A stretch of 64,000 nucleotides of DNA from DUQW01 sp050953825 (GTDB lineage: Bacteria > Bacillota_I > Bacilli_A > Acholeplasmatales > Acholeplasmataceae). The notes beneath the pieces were generated by a model. The model had not been told where the DNA came from. It saw only the letters and a list, made by a program, of their open reading frames with translations, and made no database searches. Of the stretch, positions 45,663 to 58,488 are shown piece after piece. Every line of letters starts with the position of its first letter. Within the stretch, counting starts at the first letter, position 1. The stretch is taken from assembly GCA_050953825.1 (NCBI GenBank), contig JBMNNF010000013.1, positions 62,001 to 126,000 of the forward strand, in the 5' to 3' direction. A program made the translations under genes and the position numbers.

Positions 45663-47366
45663 TTATGGTGCTACATTGGGAATAACCGCCGCTTCATCTA
45701 TAATAACAAATTGTGCATAGTAATCATTACCACCAACAAACATGGCATATACTACACCGTCAAATTTTAATGGATCAGTATAACTTCCAGTTGGTTGTAC
45801 TTCAGTTATACCAAATAACAATTCTGAGAAGGTTTTACCGGTATTAACAAAAGTGTTATTATTTCTAAAGACCGGTGAGAAATCTCGAGCAGCCCTGTTC
45901 TCACCTTTTCGACAAATAACTTGAGCATTTTCTTTATTAAAAGAGGTTACAGTCGAATCGACTGCAATTCGATAATATTGACCTTCATAAACTGATGTTG
46001 AAGTCTTATATGGAATAGCATTAACTCCGTTAATAAATTTTACTAACTTAAATGCATTACCAGCAGCAACATTAACATCATAAGCATATCCGTCACTTTT
46101 TGGGTCATTTGATCCATTAGCTAATCCCATAAATTTAAAAAAATCAGATTGGTTAGCTATTGAGACAATGTCTTCTGCTGTATAATCATAAGCAAAATTG
46201 GTGGCGGTACCTTTAACAAACGTGCTTAATTCAGCCTCTTTATCAGTAAAAATTAAAAAACAAACTTGTGCTTGTCCATTAGCATAAGTAGTTGTTGATT
46301 TGACATAAGTAACTGGAATTTCAATGATTGTTCCTTGAGGATATGGACTCCCAACATTAGCTGATGCAGTTCCTAGTTCCGTTTCTAAGGCAGTATCAGC
46401 CGCCGCGCCCAATCCGATAGTAACGTTAGAATTTTCATCCTTTAATAAAATCATATTTTTTAAATTACGAGATGCCGCTGTTCCAGAATAACCTACTACA
46501 ATACCTCTCACTATTAATTCGTCACCAATTTCAGCCGTCTTAATTTGTGATATAGAAGCCACCAATTGTGGAATAGTAACATCGGTAATTTCCGTTGTTC
46601 CCATTGCATCAGAAAATTTTGTTCCACAAGCACTACACACCCAATGTTCAATTTGCCCTAGATTACTAATAGTGGCATCAACACTTTCATGATGTATTAA
46701 TATGTGGCCTGCAGCTGGAATAATCCAACTGTTTTTTTCAATTTCGGTTGTAGCCTCTGCATCAGAATAGTATTTATCACAATTAGTACAAGAATAGTAT
46801 TCTGAATTACCATCTTCTGTACAAGTAACCTCAACTGCTGGGTGTCTAGTTAAAGAATGATTAAGTTTATCAATTGGCTCATTATATTTATACCCGCAAA
46901 CGCTACAAGTATGGACATGATATCCATCTTCAGTACATGTAGCGGCAACTGTGCTGGTTTTTTCAAAAGTATGTTCCGCCTTTCCGCTAACCACATCATG
47001 CCCACAGGTAGACGCAAACCAGTGATGTGTAGCGTCAGTTGAATAAACTGTTGCGAATGTATGTTCATCAACTTTTGCAGCAATCTCTTCGGTTTTTTCA
47101 TATCCACAAACAGTACAAGTAAATGTTTTTGTACCTTTTTCAGTATGTGTAGCTTCTTTAGTGACTGTGCCGTTATCAAATGTATGTACCGCTTTTTCAA
47201 AAAGTTCATCGCATCCGTCACACACCTTCCAATGTTCGGTTTCAGATGTTTGCCACTCACTACCGATATTATGCGTGTGTTCAGGTTCTGGAGTTTCGGT
47301 ATCACATGAAACTAATACAAAAACCAATGCCGTTAGTAAAATAATTAAAAATTTTCTAAACCTCAT
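45663..47366 (-). CDS. Lipoprotein with Cys-pair repeats and OB-like domain
   Basis: 567 aa. Lipobox VLVSC near residue 21. About 200 residues of Cys-pair repeats (VCDGC, FTCTVCGYEKTE, VHTCSVCGYKYNE, YYSCTNC, WVCSAC), each likely a small zinc- or disulfide-stabilised module. Then SISQIKTAEIGDELIVRGIVVGY, which looks like an OB-fold start, and a beta-rich C-terminal region. Surface role is inferred. AAGGAAG precedes the ATG. First gene of the downstream copy of a duplicated two-gene unit; 71 bp separate it from the next gene. Confidence 0.8.
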   Translation of the reverse strand: MRFRKFLIILLTALVFVLVSCDTETPEPEHTHNIGSEWQTSETEHWKVCDGCDELFEKAVHTFDNGTVTKEATHTEKGTKTFTCTVCGYEKTEEIAAKVDEHTFATVYSTDATHHWFASTCGHDVVSGKAEHTFEKTSTVAATCTEDGYHVHTCSVCGYKYNEPIDKLNHSLTRHPAVEVTCTEDGNSEYYSCTNCDKYYSDAEATTEIEKNSWIIPAAGHILIHHESVDATISNLGQIEHWVCSACGTKFSDAMGTTEITDVTIPQLVASISQIKTAEIGDELIVRGIVVGYSGTAASRNLKNMILLKDENSNVTIGLGAAADTALETELGTASANVGSPYPQGTIIEIPVTYVKSTTTYANGQAQVCFLIFTDKEAELSTFVKGTATNFAYDYTAEDIVSIANQSDFFKFMGLANGSNDPKSDGYAYDVNVAAGNAFKLVKFINGVNAIPYKTSTSVYEGQYYRIAVDSTVTSFNKENAQVICRKGENRAARDFSPVFRNNNTFVNTGKTFSELLFGITEVQPTGSYTDPLKFDGVVYAMFVGGNDYYAQFVIIDEAAVIPNVAP

Positions 47367-47401
47367 TTTTTCGCTTCCTTTCTTTATTAAATGATTTTTA
47401 C

Positions 47402-47436
47402 ACCAAAAGTATATAATTATAACTTTTGGTTGTCAA
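47402..47436 (-). promoter_or_regulatory. Promoter with palindromic operator, lipoprotein unit 2
   Basis: Minus strand TTGACA (47431-47436), 17-nt spacer, TATACT (47408-47413). A perfect inverted repeat ACCAAAAGT-N11-ACTTTTGGT (47402-47430) covers the -10 box and spacer, as expected of a repressor site. Same at 52288-52323. Confidence 0.85.
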
Positions 47437-47628
47437 TGTTATCAAAATTCTTTACAATTAGTAAACAAATAAATTACATATGACTGACAAATCTCATAGA
47501 TTAGTGAACATAATATTCAGTCAAGAAAATGGACAATTAATTTTTAGCGCTCATTAATAATTTTATTCTAAGCATTAGATAAATATAAGGAGGATGCGTT
47601 CACATCCTCCTTATATTTGTTTTCATTA

Positions 47629-50250
47629 TTAAGGTGTCAAGTGTTCTGCCCTGACAATCATTTCGCCAATTGATCTTGCGATAACACTTGGAGTAACATT
47701 TGATGAAGCTAACATCATAAAATAAAGAGCATCTTTTAGGGTAATAATTTCGCCACCTTCTAATTTTGGTGTCGATACTATTGAGCTAAGTTCACTAGTT
47801 CCAATTGTAACTTGTTTAGAAAAATGTTCGTCAGTCATATAACTTAATGCACATAAACCTGTCATGGTTTTCCAACAACTTGCCGTTACAATTAATTCTT
47901 TACCATCCTTTGTGTAGTTAATATATTTACTATTTTCTCCAAACCAATCATATCCATTTGGAGCACTTCCATCTTTAGGAATTATCACACCAGCAACATG
48001 ATCTGCGGTGATACTTGCCTCCAGTTCTGAAGTGTCTAAACCTTGTGATTTTGCTACTAAAATATCAAATAAAATTTTAGTGTTGGTATATCTATTATCA
48101 TTTTCTTCATCTTTTCTCCTCATAGCAACAGCTCCAACAAGGTAAGTGTTATTTGGTCCTTCGGCAACTAAAATTAAGTTAGCCACATAAAAATCTCTAG
48201 AAGCGGATAATGTACTAAGTGACCCACCTTTAGCTCCCAAACATGTATAATATGGAGCAATAGCATTTTGATAATATCCATGTTGTAGGACTTTATTAGG
48301 TACCGTTATTGTTACATCTTGATTATTGGCATCTTTATATGTGGTTGTGTAAGAATAAGTATTCCAAATCTCCATTAATTTAGGATCTTTTGTTGCTGCT
48401 ATACCAATTCTTACCATATCTTCAGTGTTAATAACATTAGAAACACCAACTGCACTAGTAATAGGAGTTTGGATATTGATTCCAATTTCAGCAGCTTTGT
48501 CCTCCATATATTTAAAAAATCTGTCCTTAGCAACCTTAGCATGAATCAAATCGTAATTAAGAGTGCCGCTTGCTGGTAAAATATCATCTTCATTCAAAAT
48601 GACAAAATGATAATAGGCAGTTGAACCACCGATAATCATACAGTAAATTTTACCAATAAATGTATACGGATTATTAAGATTAACATCCTCATATTCGGTT
48701 TGTCCTCCTAAAAGTGTAGTTAATGGACTGACAAAATTGTAGGTATTCCCAAAATTACTTAAGACAGGATATGATCCAGCTATTTTAGTATCACTAAGAG
48801 TACTTGGATTATCATAAAACAAAAATAAATAAGATCGATTTATATCTCCTACTCCATTAGGACCGGATTTCGTTGTAAATTTAAGTGGCTGGTCTTCAGT
48901 GCCTTCTAAACAAACAAGTTGATATGCAAATGGATTACTTGTATCAGTGAGAAATGATGTTAATGATTCTTGGCTATTAATTGTATATTTAACTTGCGTT
49001 AAATCTAATCTATAATCATTAGTATTGCCAACAATGTATTTGTTAAACCATTCTTCAGTAGTTTTTTCAGTTACTGCAGCATTATAATCATCACCACGCC
49101 AAATAAACATTATTTTCCCTTTTTCGCCACCTTTAGTTGCCGGATTTATTCTAACACTTATTGGCGCTCTAACAATGGACCCTAGTGGAAAAATCATAGT
49201 AGGTGCATAAGAATATCCTTTAATTGGAGTTGATTCTACACCATATTCTGAAACTAAAGATTTTCGTAAAGCACATGTTTCATTGGTCTCTAAGTCTTTC
49301 ACTATATACCAAACATATCCACCATCATAATTTCCTGAAGCTCCAACTATGACAAACTCAACGGTAACTTTTAAATTAGAATCGGTAATTTGTTTTGCCT
49401 CTGACACACTTAATATAACGTGTTCCACTACAACATCTTGAATTTCATTTGTTGCTAATGAATCGCTATAAAGCTTACCGCACCGGCTACATTCATAATG
49501 TTCAATATTTCCATTCACAGTATATGTAGGTTCAGTAGCAGGTCTATGAATTAAAATATGACCTAATTTATCAACTACTACATCCGTTTCTTTTAATTCT
49601 GTTGTTGCATTTTCATCAGAATAATATTTTAAACAGGTATCACATTTAAAATGCTCAATATTCCCATTAGTAACACAAGTTGCAGCTACTGCATCAACAT
49701 GGGATAAAGTATGACCTATCTTGGAAATAGTTAAATCAGTAATAACTTTGTGATCCAAATCAAAATATCTATCACATTTGCTACAATGATAATGACCTTT
49801 GATACCATCTTCTTCACAAGTAGCACTTACTTCTTCAATCCAAGTTCCATAATCATGTCCAGTCTTTAAAATAGTTAAATCAGTAATAACTTTGTGATCC
49901 AAATCAAAATATCTATCACATTTGCTACAATGATAATGACCTTTGATACCATCTTCTTCACAAGTAGCACTTACTTCTTCAATCCAAGTTCCATAATCAT
50001 GTCCAGTCTTTGGAATAGTTAAATCAGTAATAACTTTATGATCCAAATCAAAATATCCATCACATTGACTACAATGATAATGGCCTTTGATACCATCTTC
50101 TTCACAAGTAGCACTTACTTCTTCAATCCAAGTTCCATAAGTATGCTCATCCACTGGATCATCTGGTTTTTTAATATCGTTACAACCAACAAGTATAACA
50201 AAAATAAATAGCAACGATAAAAATAACAAAAATATTTTGTTTTTTCTCAT
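47629..50250 (-). CDS. Lipoprotein with tandem Cys-pair repeats, paralogue of 43102-45591
   Basis: 873 aa. Lipobox LVGC near residue 23. Residues 40-183 are three near-identical 48-residue units (TWIEEVSATCEEDGIKGHYHCSKC...), then two diverged ones, so this copy has expanded relative to its paralogue. The beta-rich middle matches that paralogue closely. C-terminus has SCWK at 791-794 and SSN at 849-851 and again stops before a KTG. AAGGAG precedes the ATG. Gap to the next unit's promoter is 165 bp. Confidence 0.8.
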   Translation of the reverse strand: MRKNKIFLLFLSLLFIFVILVGCNDIKKPDDPVDEHTYGTWIEEVSATCEEDGIKGHYHCSQCDGYFDLDHKVITDLTIPKTGHDYGTWIEEVSATCEEDGIKGHYHCSKCDRYFDLDHKVITDLTILKTGHDYGTWIEEVSATCEEDGIKGHYHCSKCDRYFDLDHKVITDLTISKIGHTLSHVDAVAATCVTNGNIEHFKCDTCLKYYSDENATTELKETDVVVDKLGHILIHRPATEPTYTVNGNIEHYECSRCGKLYSDSLATNEIQDVVVEHVILSVSEAKQITDSNLKVTVEFVIVGASGNYDGGYVWYIVKDLETNETCALRKSLVSEYGVESTPIKGYSYAPTMIFPLGSIVRAPISVRINPATKGGEKGKIMFIWRGDDYNAAVTEKTTEEWFNKYIVGNTNDYRLDLTQVKYTINSQESLTSFLTDTSNPFAYQLVCLEGTEDQPLKFTTKSGPNGVGDINRSYLFLFYDNPSTLSDTKIAGSYPVLSNFGNTYNFVSPLTTLLGGQTEYEDVNLNNPYTFIGKIYCMIIGGSTAYYHFVILNEDDILPASGTLNYDLIHAKVAKDRFFKYMEDKAAEIGINIQTPITSAVGVSNVINTEDMVRIGIAATKDPKLMEIWNTYSYTTTYKDANNQDVTITVPNKVLQHGYYQNAIAPYYTCLGAKGGSLSTLSASRDFYVANLILVAEGPNNTYLVGAVAMRRKDEENDNRYTNTKILFDILVAKSQGLDTSELEASITADHVAGVIIPKDGSAPNGYDWFGENSKYINYTKDGKELIVTASCWKTMTGLCALSYMTDEHFSKQVTIGTSELSSIVSTPKLEGGEIITLKDALYFMMLASSNVTPSVIARSIGEMIVRAEHLTP
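49702..50133. repeat. Three 144-bp tandem repeats in a lipoprotein gene
   Basis: Period 144 bp (48 codons), nearly identical in DNA; for example the same block starts at about 49806, 49950 and 50094. In-frame, so copy number can change without breaking the gene. Confidence 0.88.
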
Positions 50251-50321
50251 ATTTTTACTCCTTTTATAATCAATGAAGCTCCAAAATTTTGGAGCTTCAT
50301 TACTAATTAATTATATTAAAC

Positions 50322-52250
50322 TTAAGGTGTTACATTTGGAATAACAGCCGCTTCATCTATAATAATGAATTGAGCGTAGTAGTCATTGCCACCAATAAAC
50401 ATGGCATATACTACACCGTCAAATTCTAATGGGCTAGTATAACTACCGCTAGCTTGTTTTTCTGTTATACCATATACTAATTCTGAAAAGGTTTTACCGG
50501 TGTTAATGAAAGTATTATAGTTTCTAAAGACAGGTGAGAAGTTTTGTTTAGCACCATTCACCCCTTTTGGACTAACAATTTGTTTACTGAATGAAGTAAC
50601 CGTTGAGTCAACTGCAATTCGATAATATTGACTTTCATATGTTGCTGATGAAGGTCCATATGGAATAGTATTAAAACCATTAGTAAATTTTATTAACTTA
50701 AACGCATTGCCAGCAGCAACTTGAACATCATAACCGTATTCTTCACTTTCTGGATCATTTGACCCATTAGCTAATCCCATAAATTTGAAGAAATCAGATT
50801 GGTTAGCTATTGGAACAATGTCTTCTGCTGTATAATCATAAGCAAAATTGGTAGCAGTGCCTTTATTAAAATCGTCTAATACTATTTCTTGATTTCTATC
50901 GGTGAAAAGTAAGAAAGGGATTTGGGCTTGTCCATTGGCATAATTAGTTGGTGATTTTGTATAAGTAACAGGAATTTCAATAATTGTTCCTTGAGGATAT
51001 GGTTTTCCAATATCTGTTGAACTAGTACCTAAAGCTGTTTCTAATACTGTATTCAATTCTTCACCAGTAGATCTAATAGAACATAATCCAATAGTGTCAT
51101 TAGAGTTTTCATCTTTTAACAACATCATATTTCTTAGATTAAAGGTTGCCGCTGTTCCTGCATAACCTACTACAACACCTCTCACTATTAATTCGTCACC
51201 AATTTCAGCCGTCTTAATTTGTGATATAGAAGCTACTAATTGCGGAATAGTAACATCGGTAATTTCCGTTGTTCCAGTTGCATCAGAGAATTTCTTTCCA
51301 CAAACACTACATACCCAATGTTCAATTTGACCAGGACTGCTAATAGTTGCTTCAATAGCTTCATTGCGATTTAAAACATGACCAGCATCAATAAGCCAAC
51401 TATTTTTCTCTATTTCATTATTGCCTTCAGCATCAGAAAAATATTTATTACAGACAGAGCAAGAATAGTATTCTGAATTACCACCTGTTGTACAAGTCGC
51501 TTCAACTGCTGGATGTTTAGTTAAAGTGTGAGCAAGTTTTTCAATTGGCTCATTATAAGTGTACTGACAAACTTTACAAGTATGAACTTTATATCCAGCC
51601 GCTTCACAGGTTGCGGCAACTGTCTTAGTAACTTCAAAGTTATGTTCACCTTTTTCGCTTACTACATCATGTCCACACGTGGATGCATGCCAGTGGTGAG
51701 TTGCATCACTGGTCCAATCAGTTGAATATGTATGGGTGTGTTCTAATTTAGGAATCGTTTCGGTTTTTTCATATCCACAAACGGTACAAGTAAATTTTTT
51801 AGTTCCTGTTTCAGTCTCTGTAGCCGCCTTAGTAACAACACCCGCATCAAATGTATGTGCCGCTTTATCAGCTACTACCTCGTGTCCACACGTAGATGCA
51901 TGCCAGTGGTGAGTTGCATCACTGGTCCAATCAGTTGAATATGTATGAGTGTGTTCTAATTTAGGAATCACTTCGGTTTTTTCGTATCCACAAACGGTAC
52001 AAGTAAATTTCTTAGTTCCTGTTTCAGTTTCTGTAGCCGCCTTAGTAACAACACCCTCATCAAATGTATGTGCCGCTTTTTCAAAAAGTTCATCGCATCC
52101 GTCACATACCTTCCAATGTTCAGTTTCAGATGTTTTCCACTCACTACCAATATTATGCGTATGTTCAGGATCTGGAGTCGTATCATCACATGAAACCAGC
52201 ACAAAAACTAATGCCGCCAATAAAACAATTAACAATTTTCTAATCTTCAT
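50322..52250 (-). CDS. Lipoprotein with tandem Cys-pair repeats and OB-like domain, paralogue of 45663-47366
   Basis: 642 aa. Lipobox VLVSC near residue 21. Residues 61-202 are two nearly identical 71-residue units (HTFDAGVVTKAATETETG..., FTCTVCGYEKTE, HTHTYSTDWTSDATHHWHASTCGH); a diverged unit precedes them. More Cys pairs follow to about 330, then the SISQIKTAEIGDELIVRGVVVGY domain and a C-terminal region as in the paralogue. Its extra length comes from the added unit. AAAGGAAAAGG precedes the ATG. Confidence 0.8.
   Translation of the reverse strand: MKIRKLLIVLLAALVFVLVSCDDTTPDPEHTHNIGSEWKTSETEHWKVCDGCDELFEKAAHTFDEGVVTKAATETETGTKKFTCTVCGYEKTEVIPKLEHTHTYSTDWTSDATHHWHASTCGHEVVADKAAHTFDAGVVTKAATETETGTKKFTCTVCGYEKTETIPKLEHTHTYSTDWTSDATHHWHASTCGHDVVSEKGEHNFEVTKTVAATCEAAGYKVHTCKVCQYTYNEPIEKLAHTLTKHPAVEATCTTGGNSEYYSCSVCNKYFSDAEGNNEIEKNSWLIDAGHVLNRNEAIEATISSPGQIEHWVCSVCGKKFSDATGTTEITDVTIPQLVASISQIKTAEIGDELIVRGVVVGYAGTAATFNLRNMMLLKDENSNDTIGLCSIRSTGEELNTVLETALGTSSTDIGKPYPQGTIIEIPVTYTKSPTNYANGQAQIPFLLFTDRNQEIVLDDFNKGTATNFAYDYTAEDIVPIANQSDFFKFMGLANGSNDPESEEYGYDVQVAAGNAFKLIKFTNGFNTIPYGPSSATYESQYYRIAVDSTVTSFSKQIVSPKGVNGAKQNFSPVFRNYNTFINTGKTFSELVYGITEKQASGSYTSPLEFDGVVYAMFIGGNDYYAQFIIIDEAAVIPNVTP
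51645..52070. repeat. Two 213-bp tandem repeats in a lipoprotein gene
   Basis: Period 213 bp (71 codons), nearly identical, encoding residues 61-131 and 132-202 of the lipoprotein. Confidence 0.85.
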
Positions 52251-52287
52251 TTTACCTTTTCCTTTCTTTTTTTTAAATGTTTTTTAC

Positions 52288-52323
52288 ACCAAAAGTATAT
52301 AATTATTTACTTTTGGTTGTCAA
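52288..52323 (-). promoter_or_regulatory. Promoter with palindromic operator, lipoprotein unit 1
   Basis: Minus strand TTGACA (52318-52323), 18-nt spacer, TATACT (52294-52299), with ACCAAAAGT-N12-ACTTTTGGT (52288-52317) across it. Conservation with 47402-47436 continues about 60 bp upstream. Confidence 0.85.
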
Positions 52324-52431
52324 TGTTTTATAAATTCTTTACAAAGACTAAACAAATAAATTACATATGGCTGACAAATAAAAATAAAAATAAGATTTTT
52401 TCAGTCATCTTTTATGAAACACATGAAAAAA

Positions 52432-52447
52432 CACTCCCAATTGAGTG
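52432..52447 (-). terminator. Second hairpin downstream of the rRNA operon
   Basis: CACTC (52432-52436) / GAGTG (52443-52447), followed on the minus strand by TTTTTT. Backs up the stronger hairpin at 52487-52511. Confidence 0.6.
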
Positions 52448-52486
52448 CTATCTTTATCGCTTCATCAAAGCCCTATATAAATAAAA

Positions 52487-52511
52487 AAGGTTTCTCGCGA
52501 CAAGAAACCTT
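52487..52511 (-). terminator. rRNA operon terminator
   Basis: Perfect 9-bp stem AAGGTTTCT (52487-52495) / AGAAACCTT (52503-52511), 7-nt loop, followed on the minus strand by TTTTTT; lies just after tRNA-Asn. Confidence 0.9.
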
Positions 52512-52522
52512 AAATTGTTGAG

Positions 52523-52599
52523 TGGCGCCCACAGAAGGACTCGAACCTTCGACTTCTTGATTAACAGTCAAGCGCTCTAACCGACTGAGCTATGTAGGC
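52523..52599 (-). tRNA. tRNA-Asn (GTT)
   Basis: Acceptor GCCTACA / TGTGGGC (one G-U), anticodon loop CTGTTAA, CCA encoded. Last gene of the rRNA operon. Confidence 0.94.
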
Positions 52600-52613
52600 T
52601 TAAGTTTAAGAAA

Positions 52614-52720
52614 CTGGCAACTTCCTATTTTGGCCCCTTAGGACTATCGTCGGCGATGAAGTGCTTAACTGCTGTGTTCGAGATGGGTACAGGTGTGTCC
52701 ACTTCGCTATCGTCACCAGA
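52614..52720 (-). rRNA. rrf: 5S ribosomal RNA
   Basis: About 107 nt on the minus strand; ends pair (CTGGTGAC.. with ..TTGCCAG), and the conserved CCCATCTCGAACACAG core is present. Ends are approximate. Confidence 0.93.
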
Positions 52721-52779
52721 TTCTTTCAAAACTAGATAAATTCTTTTGTCAAAACTTAAAATAAAATATTTTTAAAAGT

Positions 52780-55626
<2,847 letters not shown>

Positions 55627-55686
55627 TTTATTTTACTTTTTTGTTTTGACAGAATTTATCTACTTTTCAAAGATCTTAAATATTTT

Positions 55687-55762
55687 TGGTGGAGACTAGG
55701 GGGATCGAACCCCTGACCTCCTGCGTGCAAAACAGGCGCTCTCCCAGCTGAGCTAAGTCCCC
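55687..55762 (-). tRNA. tRNA-Ala (TGC)
   Basis: Acceptor GGGGACT / AGTCTCC, anticodon loop TTTGCAC, CCA encoded. In the 16S-23S spacer. Confidence 0.95.
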
Positions 55763-55772
55763 AAAAAATATA

Positions 55773-55850
<78 letters not shown>

Positions 55851-55930
55851 ACATTTCTTGCCGTAATTGGCCTTTGAAAACTGAATATAATGAGAAATTT
55901 GAAGTTTTGCTGTTATGCCTTTCTCCTTAG

Positions 55931-57455
<1,525 letters not shown>

Positions 57456-57572
57456 GGTATTGTTTGAGCTTTAGCTCTTTTATTTTTTTTCAAAAAAATT
57501 GGTTGTTTAATTTCTCATCATTATTCAGTTTTCAAAGACCAAATACTTTTCGTCTTTTTTAGACACTCATTC

Positions 57573-57601
57573 ATTTTATCATTTAGAAAATAACTTGTCA
57601 A
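57573..57601 (-). promoter_or_regulatory. rRNA operon promoter
   Basis: Minus strand TTGACA (57596-57601), 17-nt spacer, TAAAAT (57573-57578), about 115 bp before the 16S gene. Confidence 0.85.
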
Positions 57602-57628
57602 TTTATTTAACTATATTCAATAAATAGA

Positions 57629-57713
57629 TGGTGGAGGGGGGCAGATTCGAACTGCCGAACCCTGAGGGAACAGATTTACAGTCTGCCGCGTTTAGCCACT
57701 TCGCTACCCCTCC
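57629..57713 (-). tRNA. tRNA-Tyr (GTA)
   Basis: 85 nt with a long variable arm, acceptor GGAGGGG / CCCCTCC, anticodon loop CTGTAAA, CCA encoded. Sits upstream of the rRNA promoter, so it is a separate unit or reads into the rRNA operon. Confidence 0.94.
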
Positions 57714-57735
57714 GCTAAAAGACGTGTCTTTAATT

Positions 57736-57764
57736 ATTTTATACTATTGACATTAAAAAAGCAA
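57736..57764 (-). promoter_or_regulatory. tRNA-Tyr promoter
   Basis: Minus strand TTGCTT (57759-57764), 17-nt spacer, TAAAAT (57736-57741), 23 bp before the tRNA. Confidence 0.65.
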
Positions 57765-57810
57765 CTAGAATAGTTAGAAAATAAATTATTACTAGTTTTG
57801 GCTTTGTTCT

Positions 57811-57832
57811 ATGCGCGTGCGCGCGTGTGTAT
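57811..57832. other. 22-nt alternating purine-pyrimidine tract
   Basis: ATGCGCGTGCGCGCGTGTGT then AT, strictly alternating and GC-rich in an AT-rich gap, just after the rsmG stop. Composition favours Z-DNA; no function shown. Confidence 0.8.
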
Positions 57833-57849
57833 TCATTTAATATGTAGTG

Positions 57850-58488
57850 TTATTTTACTTTTTTAATCACTATATTGTATCGTGTACCACTTTCATCTGG
57901 TAGGTAATAATTTGTTATATTAATAACTTTAGTTTTATCTTTAAGCTTATCAGAAACTTGATTTAATTCTTCTTCATATTTCAAAGATTTATAACTTAAA
58001 ATATAACCTTTCATTTTAATTAAAGGATAAGCGTATTTAATAATGTCTTCTAAACTACTTAAGGCTCTTGCGGTTGCCAAATCGAAATATTCTTTAATTT
58101 CTATTTTTTCAAGACGTTCATGTAATGTTTTAGTGTTAGTTAAATTAAGTTTTTTAATTAACTCATCTAAAAACACTAACTTTTTCTTTCTAGCATCTAC
58201 TAATAAAACTTCTAAGTGTGGGTATAAGATTTTTAATGGAATGCCAGGGAATCCAGCACCAGATCCCATATCAATAACTTTATTGATCGTTTTAAAATCA
58301 ATTTGTTTTATCGGTAAAATAGAATCAAGAAAGTGTTTAATATAAACTTCTTCTTTATCAGTGATTCTTGTTAAATTTACTTTTTTGTTATATGCAATTA
58401 AAAATTCGTAATATGTTTCAAACTGATTAATTTGATAATCAGTTAGTTCATACCCAGTATATTTTAAAACTATTTGTTTAAAATTCAT
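57850..58488 (-). CDS. rsmG: 16S rRNA (guanine527-N7) methyltransferase
   Basis: 212 aa, usual length (also known as GidB). Methylates G527 of 16S rRNA with S-adenosylmethionine. SAM motif DMGSGAGFPGIPLKI at about 70-84, LVDARKKKLVFL after it, and ARALSSLEDIIKYA. Its start overlaps mnmG by 11 bp, the classical gidA-gidB order. Confidence 0.95.
   Translation of the reverse strand: MNFKQIVLKYTGYELTDYQINQFETYYEFLIAYNKKVNLTRITDKEEVYIKHFLDSILPIKQIDFKTINKVIDMGSGAGFPGIPLKILYPHLEVLLVDARKKKLVFLDELIKKLNLTNTKTLHERLEKIEIKEYFDLATARALSSLEDIIKYAYPLIKMKGYILSYKSLKYEEELNQVSDKLKDKTKVINITNYYLPDESGTRYNIVIKKVK

Noticed and set aside
46850..47309. Frames on both strands inside the lipoprotein genes (also near 51528-52302)
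   Set aside because: Shadows of repetitive Cys-rich coding sequence.
49702..50133. Possible CRISPR or satellite array
   Set aside because: Repeats are 144 bp without spacers and in frame within a lipoprotein gene.
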